From Glutinoglossum americanum (Eukaryota > Ascomycota > Geoglossomycetes > Geoglossales > Geoglossaceae), in NCBI GenBank assembly GCA_020080175.1, contig JAGHQL010000011.1:62001-126000 (forward strand): 64,000 bases of DNA, given 5' to 3'. Shown here piece by piece: positions 35,767 to 47,432 of this stretch. A program made the position numbers and the translations under genes. How positions within the stretch are numbered: the stretch's first letter is position 1; each line of letters opens with the position of its first letter. The notes below the pieces were generated by a model. That model saw nothing but the letters and a program-made list of their open reading frames with translations. It had not been told where the DNA came from and did no database searches.

Positions 35767-38700
35767 ATGATTTGGTACTTGTTATATCCTTTTCGAGGGT
35801 GTGCTTTCTTTTCATTTTCCTTCCGAACCATTCGAGAGAAAACTTCGCAAAGCTTCATCTCAAACGCCTACTGACATGCAAATTAAAGCACGACTGAGCC
35901 ACCCGTTCTAAGACCAACTCACCCGATTCAGAGGCTGTTTTTGCGCCACGGCAACTTTGTCACACGCCACCCCGTCCAGTGGATCTTGGTCTCCGTTGCC
36001 ATTGCAGTCGTGCTTTGCTATCCCGTTGCATTTCTCTACTCCAGTAACTCTACTACCGGCCATCTATCCCTTCCTCATCATGTCTGGACTTCAGCTCGCC
36101 CATTGGAAGGGGTTACAGGAATTACCCCAGACATTGCGATGAGGCAAGCGTGGGTGCATGGAAGCTTCATGAGAGCAGCAGAACCCGCGGTGTTGACCGA
36201 AGCCCTGCATGTGCAAGAAGCATTACTCGGGTCAACCTCAAGCTGCGAGTACTTGCGGTCTGTGGGCGATACTACCGCGATTCCCAGAGAATGGACTATC
36301 AGCGATTCAGCATCTACCCCAGCCTCATTTTTCCACTCTCCACTCCTGTACTGGAACTGTTCTGTTGCCGCCATTGAAGCCGACCATGACATTCTGGAGA
36401 CGATCAATGAGCGTTCTCGCCAGGTCTCATCTGTTAATCTCACCCTGCGACATTCAACCGTCTTTGCCGGCAAAATATTCTCCAAAGACAGGCTGGTAGC
36501 TGCCGACGCTTTAGTCATCACTTTCTTCCATCAGATTGACCCAGAGATCGAAGAATTGTGGAATACTCGGGCAGGGGAGCTGGCGAAAGATGCTGAGGGG
36601 AGGTTGACATTGTACCCTGCCAACGGGCAGATCAGTCGCTCCCATCTTTACGAGTTCCGCTTTGAGCCGATGAGTCTCAGGGAAGACATCCTGCTGGGCA
36701 TCGCGTACGCGTTGATGGTGCTCTATATAGCTGTCAATCTGCGTAGGCTTAGGGCAGTCAAAAGTAAGCTCGGATTGGTAGTGACAGTCATTGCCCAGGT
36801 GTGTGGACATTTGGTGTCCCGTAATTCTGGCGCTGACCTTTGTGGCAGATTGGAATCTCAATATTTTCTAGCTTTACGATCTGTGCGCTCCTCAAGATCG
36901 ATTTATCGCAGATACCAAGAGAATTATATCCATTCGTGGTTTTGGCAATGGGGATCGAAAACATGTATGAAGCCTTTATTTCCGTCTCCCTTCAGTGATC
37001 ACGCCACTTCGCTATCCGGATTACATACCCCTGTCATATTCTATTTGGTCCAACCAACCAACCCAATACCCCAGCGGAGATATAAGACGCATCTTCTACA
37101 TTACTCGGTGGGTCATTCAACTTAGCTAATGTTGAATTGTTTGATAGGTTTCAGCTCATTAACGCCGTGCTTATGATCCCCCCAGAAACCCCAACCGTCT
37201 CTCGCATATCCAGTGCCCTTGGCAATATTGGCCATCTCGCCCTCGCCAGAGCAGCCCAGAACCTTCTCATCCTCTGGCTTTTGAGTAAGGTCGTTTGGGT
37301 TACCGCGTTCTGCGTTTTCTCCTCTATTGCTCTGGTATTTGACTTTTTTTTTCACTTGACCTTCTTCTTGGCGGTTTTAAGTGTGGACGTGCGAAGAATG
37401 GACTTGCAAGACTCTCTGGATCGAGTGAATCTCGCTCAAGGCAACAGCAGGGCGGCTGAAGCAGGGAAACGAAAATGGATGGGTGCTCTCCTACAGGGCA
37501 GAATTCCCTTTGGCACCAGGGTTGCTGGAACGGCCATTATGATTTGTTTCGTGACGATCCTTAATTGGCACTTTTTTGACAACGAGAGCCCAGCGCAGTC
37601 GTTTTCACGGCTTATGAACAAATTTCGATTAAACAGAGCCTCGGAGGCTCAGACCACACTGACAATGACGGTGAACCAGGCGAGGAGCCCAACATCGTGG
37701 TTGCGGCTGCAAGACCACGACACTGCGAAGGAAGTTATTCGAATTGTGAAGCCCCATGCTCATAGTTTCGTCGCACAGGTTTACGATCCTTTGGTCTTTG
37801 TAACCAAGGGCGCTAATCGCGACCAATCGGGCGGGATGAGAACCGCACTTCCGTATAGATTTCTTCCTGTTATTCCTGACGCAATAAGGGAGCACTTGCT
37901 ACCTTTTGGTTTACTATTCGCCTTTGCTATAGCTGTAGTAACACTGCTAATGAATTATCTCCTTTGGGATGAAGCCCCTGACGACATTACGGGGATACCA
38001 GACGGTACGGAACCAACCTTATCAATAAAGACTCATAGCGGTGTCCATACATTGGACATCATCATGCTCTCCGCATCAGCGTCGGGTGTTCTCGTATCTG
38101 TTGGGCTGGACCACCAGATTATCGTGTGGGATCTGACAAAGGGATGGAGCAGGAACGTCACAGAAGAGTTCCGGTCAATAGAGGGGGGGAAGCCTTTTTG
38201 GCCGGTTGCCGCCCTTGCCCTTGATGAAAACTCAAATTGGTTGGCGATATGCTCCCTGTCTGGCTTGGTTTCGCTCTTGACCCTCCAACCTCTAAGCGCT
38301 GCACAACCTGTTGATGTAGGTCTCGACGGGCGCCTACTCAGCGCATTCCTCTTCACCCCCGAACGCGACACTCCGAGCATGAAATTGCTAATGGTCAAAG
38401 CAGACGGCTGGGTGATTGAGATAGATCCGCGCACCTTTAATATTTTCAAGCAGAGGTCTTGTCATGGCAAAATCATCGCGGCATGTGCTGTCCTTGCCCC
38501 AAAGGCACCGTTTAAGGTCGTTACTGCTACAGAAGTCGGTTTTATCTGCAGTATAGTTCGTAGCGCAAATGGGTGGGAAGGAGATAAATTCGACGTTGCG
38601 GACCAACAACAGGGGGATGACAAGAGCCTCTTGCCCCTGAATGGGATTCTCTCACTACCAGCATTAGGACTACTGTTGGTAATTGGACACCGTGAGGTCA

Positions 38701-39434
38701 TGCTTTTCGACCCTCAACTTGGTGTCGTGATCCACAAGTTCAAAACCAGCCAGGTCAAAGCAAATTCGCTCCGCGCCATCCATTCCCGGCGACGCCAATA
38801 TTCGGCATGCGGCACCGGGTATGGCGTGTCCTCGTTTTCCATACTATACACAGAGAGAGAGACTCACAATTTCACAATGCACACATATACCCCTCACGAC
38901 AAGCAGAAAAATTTGATATGCCTCCATACGACGGAAAATTCGGCCGAGAGCAAATGTCAGAGCTTTGCTAGTGCGACGCAGACACTTCATCAGATGCGCG
39001 GTGCTGGCATCTGGGAGGCTACGAACACTAACTGCGCTATTGGTGTTCGGCGGAAGGCACCTACGCACTGCCGCGACTATTCCACGCTTCACGCGTCTCC
39101 TCGCAGTCAGCTGCTAAGACGCGGAACTCGAGAACGCGGAACCGTCAAGTCAGTAGAGGGCGAATACGACTGGGAGGCCTGGACTATGTCTGCTAGAGGA
39201 GATGTCAACACCCGTCCTATCCCCAATGAGTCGGCCAACAGTGAGCTCTTCGTCTGCAAAGCCGGTCCGATCTGTAGGGTCGGAGAGTGTTCGGTAGTGG
39301 TAGGGTTTGGGAATTCCATCAAGCTGCTGGTGGCGGGTAATGAGCGATTTGACAGTCGGGAAAGTGGATCAGGCGATTTCTCGCTCGCAGCAGTGGGGTA
39401 TCGGAAAAGGATCCAGACTAGGAGGAGCCAGTGA
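35767..39434 (+). CDS. scp1: SREBP cleavage-activating protein (Scap/Scp1)
   Basis: Scap is the ER sterol sensor that escorts SREBP to proteolytic activation; in fungi it serves sterol homeostasis and low-oxygen growth. The model is 1,114 aa: exon 1 35767-35798, exon 2 35889-36798, exon 3 36849-36964, exon 4 37148-39434. The N-terminus MIWYLLYPFRG-TTEPP...PTHPIQRLFLRHG matches family members; without the short first exon no ATG is available. A first membrane helix (VQWILVSVAIAVVLCYPVAF) is followed by a large luminal loop with sequons. The sterol-sensing domain runs about residues 290-430 (LREDILLGIAYALMVLYIAV, VGISIFSSFTICALLKID, LYPFVVLAMGIENMF, LLILWLLSKVVWVTAFCVFS). After two more helices comes a C-terminal beta-propeller (SASGVLVSVGLDHQIIVWDL and later repeats), the SREBP-binding half. 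No SREBP gene lies in the window. An SRE-type promoter site was not identified. Confidence 0.94.
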
Positions 39435-40096
39435 GACGGTAAATCACTGGAACAACCTACTTTTAAATTTTTTCATTTTTTTTCACTTGAGGATTTGGGG
39501 TTCTGGTAATGTCTGGCATACCCTGATTTGGAGTTCTCCATAAAAGCCGTACGGCCTGGTGGTTTTGCACCCTGAAGACGTCTTATTGCATGTCCTTTCT
39601 TTTTATTCTGGGGCCTGGGCTACTCTTCAATAGGATATATCTAAAAATTAAAATATTTCCCCTTGAGAAATGCTAAACCCTTTCGCAACGTCTCGTTGAG
39701 TACTCCGTACATCCGCGGGATTTTTGATGTGTTGTTTACAAGTGGTGGTACCTGGTAAATATGGTGCAGTGCATGGCTAGCCCTGCGTACATGCACGCGC
39801 AAAGCGGTCAGTAACAAAAATAAATAAAAACAATCATGATATTAGCGCCCCAGGGCGTTGTCCCCCATACCTCTATAGCAACCGAACACCGCCAAATCCC
39901 CAAATCCACGACCTCCCTCTTCCAGCGCCTTCGAACTTCAATCGCCACAATCACTGCCGTGACCTGCGGCTGCTGTCGCTCCAACTCTGCCGCGCGCGCT
40001 CACCCTTTCCTGTCTGATCCCCTCTATGATAGTGTGCAGGCTCAACACCGCAACTCCCATCCGACCGCCCGCTTCCTTCTCTAGCCCAAGTCAATC
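39435..40096. other. hst4 upstream region with an uORF
   Basis: About 660 bp. An 82-codon open frame (39836-40084, starting MILAPQGVVPHTSIATEHRQ) ends 12 bp before the hst4 start codon. It may be an upstream ORF or chance. The distal half is T- and A-rich scp1 3' flank. Confidence 0.5.
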
Positions 40097-42097
40097 ATGA
40101 CTTCCGACACCGCGACCGTGTATGTTGAAGAACTGTCTGGCATGTCCTCTCCGCTCTCTTCAGCGCCGTCGCTGTCGCCGCCCCCTCCCGACTATTATCC
40201 ATCCCCATCGTCGTCGCAGGAACTGCTGCGTACCAGTAGTCAGGAATCTTTGTCGCTTCCGGCTCCTGTTCCACCTGCCGATGAACGACCTCCTGCGAAA
40301 AAAAGGAAGATAGCCGAGCCAAAACCTAGAACGACCAAGTATCTAGATCTGCGCTCAATAAATGGCGATGCAGCGGGAGGGGTGGAAGACTGTCAAAAAC
40401 CTCAATTAGATCTACTCTTGAAAGTGTTGAGGAAAAAGCGAAAGATCGTGGTTATTGCGGGAGCTGGAATTTCCGTCTCTGCAGGCAGTATGTAGATCTT
40501 CGATAATATCTATAAATGGTAGCAGCTAATTGCCCATCTAGTCCCTGATTTTCGTTCCTCTAATGGCCTTTTTACTACTCTCCGGAGTGAGCACAAGCTC
40601 AAGGCATCGGGCAAGCATCTTTTTGATGCATCAGTTTATAAGAATGGTTCCTCAACGTCTAGTTTCCACGACATGGTCCGTTCGCTATCACATTTGATCA
40701 ATTCTACGCGCCCTACAGCATTTCACCACCTTCTTGCAACTATTGCGCGCGAGGGCCGCTTGATGAGGCTTTACTCCCAGAACGTCGATGGTATTGATAC
40801 ATCATTACCACCGTTAGCGACGGATGTTCCCCTTAGCACCAAAGGCCCATGGCCTCGAACGATTCAGTTGCATGGGGGCCTAGAGAAGATGGTGTGTCAG
40901 AAGTGTAATCACCTATCGACTTTTCAACCTGCTCTGTTTGAAGGCCCGGAGCCGCCTTCATGTGGTGAATGCGAGGCACTGGATTCCGTACGCACAACAA
41001 TCGCTGGAAAACGCAGTCATGGCATTGGGAAGCTGAGGCCTAGGATAGTACTCTACAATGAGTACAATCCTGATGCAGAAGCCATTGGAGCCGTCACCAA
41101 GGCGGATCTCAGAAGCAGACCCGATGCCGTTATCGTCGTCGGCACAAGTTTGAAGGTGCCTGGAGTCAGACGGATTGTAAGGGAAATGTGTGGAGTTGTC
41201 CGCGCAAAACGGGACGGAGTAGCAATATGGATCAACAATGACCCTGAGCCTTTGGGTAAGGAATTCGAAAATTGCTGGGATCTAGTAGTTAGAGGGGATT
41301 GTGAAGAAGTTGCGCGGCATGCGGGCTTGAGAAGATGGGATGATGGGCGCGATTCTGACGATGTGGACGGCGGGAAGCTGGACGGCACAAAGAAAGCTTT
41401 TGGAGAGGTGAAAGTAGTCATTGAGTCTCCGGCAAAGAGAAAGGGGGTAAAGAATGTGCGAGGGGTGTTGACTCCTGTCGGGAGTCCCCACCTCAAAAGC
41501 GCTTATGTGAAGCAGGGTAATAATGCGGAATGCCCCCAGCTTATGGCAAAGGTGCCACCTCCAGCCCATCTCATCGCTGGGCCAAGGGGGTCTTCAACGG
41601 GCGGCCGCTCAAAGAAGGCTGAACCATTGCCAAAAAAGAAGAGATCGAAGGCATCAGCCACAGAGGGTGCCACGAAAATCAATTCCACATTTAAGGTCAG
41701 GAAAGCGGCCGCAACGGGACCAAGATCTTCACAACTTACGGGGCAGCCGAAGAAGCAACCTGCTGTTAAACCCTTAAAACTAGAAGCTCAGAGCTCTCCT
41801 AGCCGTGTCCCCTGTGGACCCGCCGATACCCCCAACGCACCCTCGCTCTCGCCAACTCTCACAATCCGTCAACACTCTCCCCGGGCAGTCCGTCCTGTCA
41901 CCTGCGAGGATGTCCGAGTCAGAGAAAAAGAATGTGACAGCGCAGACTTACGAGCCCGCTTGATATCTCATCCCCGGCTCCAACTTTCCATTGGCTCTCC
42001 AGTTTACCACGCGCCTAGGGGTTTCGCAAGCAGAAGCGAGACTGTCTCTCCTAAGGGGCCTCTACCTGATAGCTTGGCAATGCTCATGAACCCATGA
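40097..42097 (+). CDS. hst4: Class I sirtuin, Hst3/Hst4 type
   Basis: NAD-dependent protein deacetylase of the Hst3/Hst4 clade; yeast members remove H3K56 acetylation after S phase and protect genome stability. A 648-aa protein: exon 1 40097-40487, intron 40488-40541, exon 2 40542-42097. The Rossmann-fold start is IVVIAGAGISVSAGSIPDFR, split by the intron. The catalytic segment is YSQNVDGID followed by the active-site His in QLHGGLEKM. The zinc ligands are CQKCNHLSTF and SCGECEA. NAD contacts are VVGTSLKVPG and WINNDPEP. The N-terminus is Ser/Pro-rich with a basic nuclear signal (AKKRKIAEPKPR). The C-terminal 220 residues are disordered with further Lys clusters (KKKRSKASA). All catalytic residues appear intact. 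Symbol given for the clade; whether it is the direct Hst4 ortholog cannot be shown here. Confidence 0.92.
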
Positions 42098-42620
42098 AGA
42101 TAATGAGTATGTAGCGCCTCGGAGAACTAGGACCTAACGCGAGTATGCATGGCTGCACTGGTTCTAGTTTTGGTTCATTAAGTCCCGCTTTTTGAGATGT
42201 GCTGTAGGTGTATACGGAGATGGCGTTTTAGTTGCGCGTGTCTTGTTACAGCCCTTAATTATAATGGTTCTTTTCTCTTAAGCTCCGTGAACATTATCAC
42301 TAGGGGAAGCTAGCGCAATCGATTGCGCTACCTGTTAATACGTGTGGCGCCAAAAGATTTGTACATAGGGGCCTGTTAGATGGGTGGTCGCCGGGGGCAG
42401 CGGCACCAATTGGACCGTTTTTCCACATGGATACCTGGATCACGCACAAGATTTGAGGTCTTTCTAAGGTGATTATATGAACAAACAGCAGTCTGGATTG
42501 TCGGGATAACTTTTGAACTTTATCGATCTGGATGCTACCATGCTACTAGTAGAACACGGAGCACTTGAATTGCCTTCACACCCATCCGCCGTGTAGAATT
42601 GCTCAAATTAAACCCGTCAT
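42098..42620. other. Convergent intergenic region, hst4 / rpl9
   Basis: About 520 bp between two genes running toward each other. It contains a perfect 20-bp palindrome at 42311-42330. No coding signal. Confidence 0.6.
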
Positions 42621-43515
42621 CTAGTCTTCGATGATGTTACCCTTCTCTGAAACGTACAAACCGTCCAAGAACTACGTTGACCCGTCAGTAATGCAATGGT
42701 GATGAACTCATTTAGAGAAGTGCTTAGCAAACCTTCCGGATATCCTTATTTCTGACTCGGCAGATCTGCTGGATATCTGCTGCACTCTGTGATACGGCCT
42801 CAAGGGAGTTTCCTGTAATTTGGAGTTCGTCTTTCATGTTCTTTGATATCTCCACATCAACACCAGCTTGCATCGTAACGCGGCGGACAATCTTCTCGCC
42901 AATAAAGTTCCTGTACCGGAGAACCTTCGTTAGCTATCATTCTGCGTCACCGAACGCGACCCAATTCCATCCTGCGCCAGTAGCACTATACCACACATAC
43001 CGAATCTCTACCTCATATAGACCAGTCTCTTTATTCTTGTCGAGATTCACATTAATAGGAAAATGGGCGTAGACATATCGCATCTTATACTTAAAGCCCT
43101 TAGTGACGCCGATAATCAGGTTATTGATAATCGTCCGAACGGTACGTAGAGTCGCAACGTTTTTGCGACTGCCGTGGTGGAGCTCGATATGGATCACATC
43201 CTTCTTAGGATGCGAGAAGCAGACCGCAAGGTGATTGAGGTTCTTGGTGAGTTTACCTCGGGGGCCTTCGACCGTTACTATCCTTGACTTGATGATCACC
43301 TTCACTAGATTTCCAAACCCTCATCAGCAGCTGCTCCTAGGAATTGCAACGATATAATTTGTTGATTGCCATCCCATAGCCAAAGGAACAAGACATGAGG
43401 AGTGCAAGACTGACCGCCTTCCGGTATGGTGAGAGACTCTGATGAATGAATGTCTTTGAGATAGTCAGTAATTTGATACAAACCACGGCTTTGGGGATAA
43501 GGGCTTACACTTCAT
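42621..43515 (-). CDS. rpl9: 60S ribosomal protein L9 (uL6)
   Basis: Large-subunit ribosomal protein uL6, which sits near the GTPase-associated centre. A 192-aa protein in five exons: 43515-43509, 43453-43415, 43304-43001, 42910-42733, 42671-42621; all joins in frame. The first exon carries only ATG AAG T. Joined, the protein starts [20 protein letters not shown], continues [80 protein letters not shown] and ends [16 protein letters not shown], the normal family length and termini. The dense 5' introns are typical of fungal ribosomal protein genes. The upstream region has a CACGTG and an AGGGCTT motif in the same order as in rpl6. Confidence 0.97.
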
Positions 43516-44474
43516 CTTGGAGAGCTGTCGAGATAGAAAGTGGGAGTACTGTCGCGAGCCACGAAACCAGACTCCGTTGCTTGAGCCGTGGCGCTTTGGG
43601 AAAGTTTAGCGAGAGAGCAGTCCTCAATCAGGGCTCGATGGCTAGAAAGCCCTTATTACGCCCATGAATATCAAAGTCACGTGGGTTCGGCTCTCTACCA
43701 AATCGGATTAATGCAAGGCATGAGCCTCTATGGGTGGTTCGCCGTCCGCTCAAGGCACCCCTTGCGCCAGGAACCCCACGCTTGACGAATCAACCTGGCC
43801 CTTTCTACCACACCCTTCCCCGATTTTTATTCGAACGATACTCAGTTCCTCGATAGCTGCAGTGTCCCGTCCCTTGCCTCGTATCTCACGTCTCCTCCCC
43901 CTTATTGCAGTCCCCCGCATACAACCACTTACAAACACCCATCACTGTCCTATTATTTTTTTAATCGGCGAGAGGATTAACTTCAGATGCTAATCACATA
44001 AATTTTTACTCTCCGCAACTTATCCCGATTTGCATCGTGAAACAAATCGTGTCTTGCCCTCTGCTCGCGACATTTGCTGAGGGTTTGAACTGTGATTCTA
44101 CTGCAACGCGCCGCCGTGATAGATTGGCGCTAAACTCAAGATTGCTTCACGGGCTCGTGCACAATTATCCTCCTACGAGCACATCCATGCCCGGCTGAGC
44201 ACTGGTCAATCGGACGCAGTAACGCTTTCTGGAAAGATAATCTCTCGGGAACGGTACGAATCAACTACTTCGCCATAACCTCTTAGAGTGCGCTGCATAT
44301 ATCCTTTCTGCTGAACCTTACGGCAGTCTAGGTACAACATAGCCTGGTTATTACTCTACAACTAATCTGTTCGCCGATAGTCCGGTTCAACCAACACAAA
44401 GAAAACGAATAAAATCCACAAAACCTCCGAATCTTGAATAGTTCCCTGGGCCGATTCTTCTCACCCCCAGGACG
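43516..44474. other. Divergent promoter, rpl9 / alpha-beta hydrolase gene
   Basis: About 960 bp. On the rpl9 side lie AAGCCCT (43647-43653; AGGGCTT on the rpl9 strand) and CACGTG (43678-43683). No supported gene. Confidence 0.6.
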
Positions 44475-47432
44475 ATGGATACAGCCACACAGGCACCCGT
44501 CATTCCTACCCGCAACCCTAGACACACAGAACGACAAAGACGGCGCTCATTACCACCTCCGTCATCATATTCTGCTAAACCCTCTCCTAATAGGGTCAAC
44601 ATCAAACCCGCATCTCCAGAAGTTATATCATCTCTCATATCCTCACTTTCCGCGATATCTTCACCAGCAAACCATCACTTCGAAAATTTCCCGATCAGTG
44701 GCCCGAGTCACTCCACTCCATCTTCGCCCAGCGCATACTCATCAACGTTTCCGGCTCTAGGTTCCGGTGGTTCCATCCGCGACCTTGAGTTTCCTGACGG
44801 TGGAGATCTCAACCCTTACTTGAGGATTGGCTTGGGCGATAATCGAGACCATCAGTTCTTGCACCCTGACGATGCAGCTTTACCGCCTGTCGTACGTACC
44901 TCGAAACACTCTTCCGGTTTATCTGCTATCTCCACTGGAGCTAGCCCAGCGCCAGATGTTCCATCTGCCAGAAGCCACCATCGCGGAAGTGTTCGCCCCG
45001 GTTCACGTGGATCCGGATCGAAGCCATCTAAGGAGAAAGATGACACTTGGAGTATAGGGAGTGTGAGTATAGAGAGGGGAACTGCAAATCGAGACTCGGC
45101 TGCAAGCTATAGCTCTACAGGCAGTGGAAGTAAGAAAAGTGGAAGGCACAATATGGGTCTAAGGTATATGGGATCGAAGGAACGAATGAGGGAGATAGAA
45201 AATGAGCGAAAGAGGGCAAGCGTCGGTGCTGTTGGCGGTCGGCCAGAGGGATTAGGGCTAGATACTGTTGGGGGGGGACGATTGAGCTTACCACCTCTCG
45301 GCTCAGAGCTTTTTATAGAAGATATCATCAGCGAAGAGCCCGCGCCTCACTCGCCGTCGCACCTTACTGTAGGTACTTCGTCCAACGGAACAAGCCCAGT
45401 CGTTGGGAAGCCTAGCCCTATAGTCGGTGGGAGGGATATGAGTCCTGGTGGCGTTGGTGGTAGTAGATACATTCCGGCTAGACGTTCTTCGCGACAGAAG
45501 ACCAGCCGCTCGCCGAGCAAGAAGCAACACTCTCGTCGTTCAAGTCAAGCTGATGTATCTAAGGAAGCTAAAGATTACGGAGAAGGATCCAAAGCCCAGG
45601 ACGCTAGGTCGCGACATGGTGAAACGCAAGCAGAAGTTGATATTGCCAAAGGCGAGCGGGGGCGAAGAGAGAGAAAGGATAATGGAGAATTTCCGCCGGC
45701 AATTGTTACCAATCACCCGCCTGTCAAATTACGGAGTCCACTGGGGAGTCCACTTGGGAGCCCATTATTTCCACAGTCTGAGCCGGCAAATGCAGATGCT
45801 GGCAGTCGGACTAGTCGAGCGAATCAACTTGATGAGATTCGGGGGGTTGGTGAGGAAGACAGCGCCCCATCCCCTGCCATAGTACAAAGGAAGACGCGCA
45901 ACAGTGGAACCAACTCTACCAACAAGTCTAGCAAAGCTACAAGGCAGTCGTCTACAAAGACCTCATTAGATCTTCAATGGCCTCTCTCGCCCCAGGCACC
46001 GCGACCGAATTCTAGATTGAAGCGTTATTCTCAACCATCGAGTCCCCCAACACACAGGAGGAGCCTCTCAACTCAAAATTCAAGAACACAGGAACCACAC
46101 CCGTCTCAGCTCGCCCCGCAAGTCGTGATTGAAGATCGCCCATCAAGCGCCGACTCGGTCGATGACGCTGTCGACGCGTACCTTTGCTCGCCCCGCCTTT
46201 CCCAGAAAATACGACACCCGCAAACTGGACGGGTGATATCGTTCTCTGAAGTCGGTGACTCGGAAGGTTTCGCCGTCTTCTGCTGTGTTGGGATGGGCTT
46301 GACTAGATATATCACAGCGTTCTACGATGAGCTCGCTCTGACGCTCAAGCTGCGGCTTATCACCCCCGATAGACCTGGAGTTGGCGAGAGTGAGCCCTAC
46401 GCCGACGGGACCGGTACCCCATTAAGTTGGCCCGGTAAGTGTATCTTTTTATTGATGCTAAGGCTATTCAATTTTGACTCTTGCCATTCAGATGATGTCT
46501 ATGCGATTTGTCAAACTCTGAAGATCACAAAGTTCTCCATTCTAGCTCATTCAGCCGGCGCCATCTACGCTCTTGCTACTGCGCTGCGTATGCCACAGCA
46601 CATACGTGGTCGCATACATCTATTGGCTCCCTGGATCCCACCATCTCAAATGGCGGCAATTGGGTCTCAACAGGAACTACCGCCAGCTGGTGCGGTGCCA
46701 ACCAGCCAAAGGATCTTACGGGCACTCCCAACGCCCATACTAAAAGCAGCAAATTCTAGTTTCATGAGCGCTACGAGCAGCAGTATAACAAGTAGTCTAC
46801 CCAAAACCACCCGTCGCAAACGACCGAGCGGTGGCAGAGATACGCCTGCCCCGACGGGCAGAGATACGCCCGCTCTAACCGGCAAGCGGGATTCCCTCCT
46901 TTACCCGAATTCCAATTCGAGTGTTAGTCCGGACCTTGACATGGGCCAGATGACTAAAGCCACTATCAATCCCGACGATGCAAACTCCGAGGCCGTCATC
47001 CTTGCAGCCGCTGCGTCGACCCTAGCGGAAAAGGAACGACAAACGACCTATGACACGCGTCTGACTCACGCTATCTGGTCTCTAGCCACGCGTGGGGCGA
47101 ACCCAGCTGTTGATCTTTTGGTCTGTCTTGAACGGCGGCAGACTATAGGATTCCGCTATGTGGACATCACGAGGAGCGTGGTGATCCACCATGGAAGTCG
47201 AGATACCCGAGTCCCGGTCGAGAACGTGAAATGGCTAGGTAAAACAATGCGTCGCTGTGAAGTGCGCATCTTGCCGGGTGAGGGCCATGGGTTGATGGCG
47301 AGTGCTAGTGTCATGAGCGGGATCCTGATGGAGGTGGCAAAGGAATGGGAGGACTGGATGAGAGTTGTCCATGGAAGAGGTTCAACCGGTAGAAGAGGAA
47401 CGGTGGGAGCAAGTGGTGAATGGGGAGGCTAG
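44475..47432 (+). CDS. Alpha/beta hydrolase-fold protein with long disordered N-terminus
   Basis: About 966 aa; one intron 46435-46491 (57 bp, in frame) splits exons 44475-46434 and 46492-47432. The first 570 residues are Ser/Pro/Gly/Arg-rich, predicted disordered, with low-complexity patches (SPLGSPLGSPLF, RHNMGLRYMGSKERMREIEN). The hydrolase domain begins near HPQTGRVISFSEVGDSEGFA, continues RLITPDRPGVGESEPYADG, the nucleophile elbow FSILAHSAGAIYALA (Ser in A-H-S-A-G), a lid-like insertion with two short RDTPA repeats, and the catalytic His in ILPGEGHGLM. The acid residue is probably the Asp in HHGSRDTRVPVEN. So the Ser-Asp-His triad looks intact. The substrate is unknown. Similar long fungal proteins exist, but I cannot name one securely. 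The start is the first ATG of the frame; upstream is divergent rpl9. Confidence 0.85.
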   Translation: MDTATQAPVIPTRNPRHTERQRRRSLPPPSSYSAKPSPNRVNIKPASPEVISSLISSLSAISSPANHHFENFPISGPSHSTPSSPSAYSSTFPALGSGGSIRDLEFPDGGDLNPYLRIGLGDNRDHQFLHPDDAALPPVVRTSKHSSGLSAISTGASPAPDVPSARSHHRGSVRPGSRGSGSKPSKEKDDTWSIGSVSIERGTANRDSAASYSSTGSGSKKSGRHNMGLRYMGSKERMREIENERKRASVGAVGGRPEGLGLDTVGGGRLSLPPLGSELFIEDIISEEPAPHSPSHLTVGTSSNGTSPVVGKPSPIVGGRDMSPGGVGGSRYIPARRSSRQKTSRSPSKKQHSRRSSQADVSKEAKDYGEGSKAQDARSRHGETQAEVDIAKGERGRRERKDNGEFPPAIVTNHPPVKLRSPLGSPLGSPLFPQSEPANADAGSRTSRANQLDEIRGVGEEDSAPSPAIVQRKTRNSGTNSTNKSSKATRQSSTKTSLDLQWPLSPQAPRPNSRLKRYSQPSSPPTHRRSLSTQNSRTQEPHPSQLAPQVVIEDRPSSADSVDDAVDAYLCSPRLSQKIRHPQTGRVISFSEVGDSEGFAVFCCVGMGLTRYITAFYDELALTLKLRLITPDRPGVGESEPYADGTGTPLSWPGKCIFLLMLRLFNFDSCHSDDVYAICQTLKITKFSILAHSAGAIYALATALRMPQHIRGRIHLLAPWIPPSQMAAIGSQQELPPAGAVPTSQRILRALPTPILKAANSSFMSATSSSITSSLPKTTRRKRPSGGRDTPAPTGRDTPALTGKRDSLLYPNSNSSVSPDLDMGQMTKATINPDDANSEAVILAAAASTLAEKERQTTYDTRLTHAIWSLATRGANPAVDLLVCLERRQTIGFRYVDITRSVVIHHGSRDTRVPVENVKWLGKTMRRCEVRILPGEGHGLMASASVMSGILMEVAKEWEDWMRVVHGRGSTGRRGTVGASGEWGG

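Noticed and set aside
35941-36798. scp1 starting at the long exon's first frame position (TTG)
   Set aside because: A spliced upstream exon supplies ATG and the conserved N-terminus MIWYLLYPFRG.
36965-37125. Open frame continuing past exon 3 of scp1
   Set aside because: It is intron 36965-37147 read in a different frame; splicing restores the sterol-sensing domain sequence GIENMFQLINAV.
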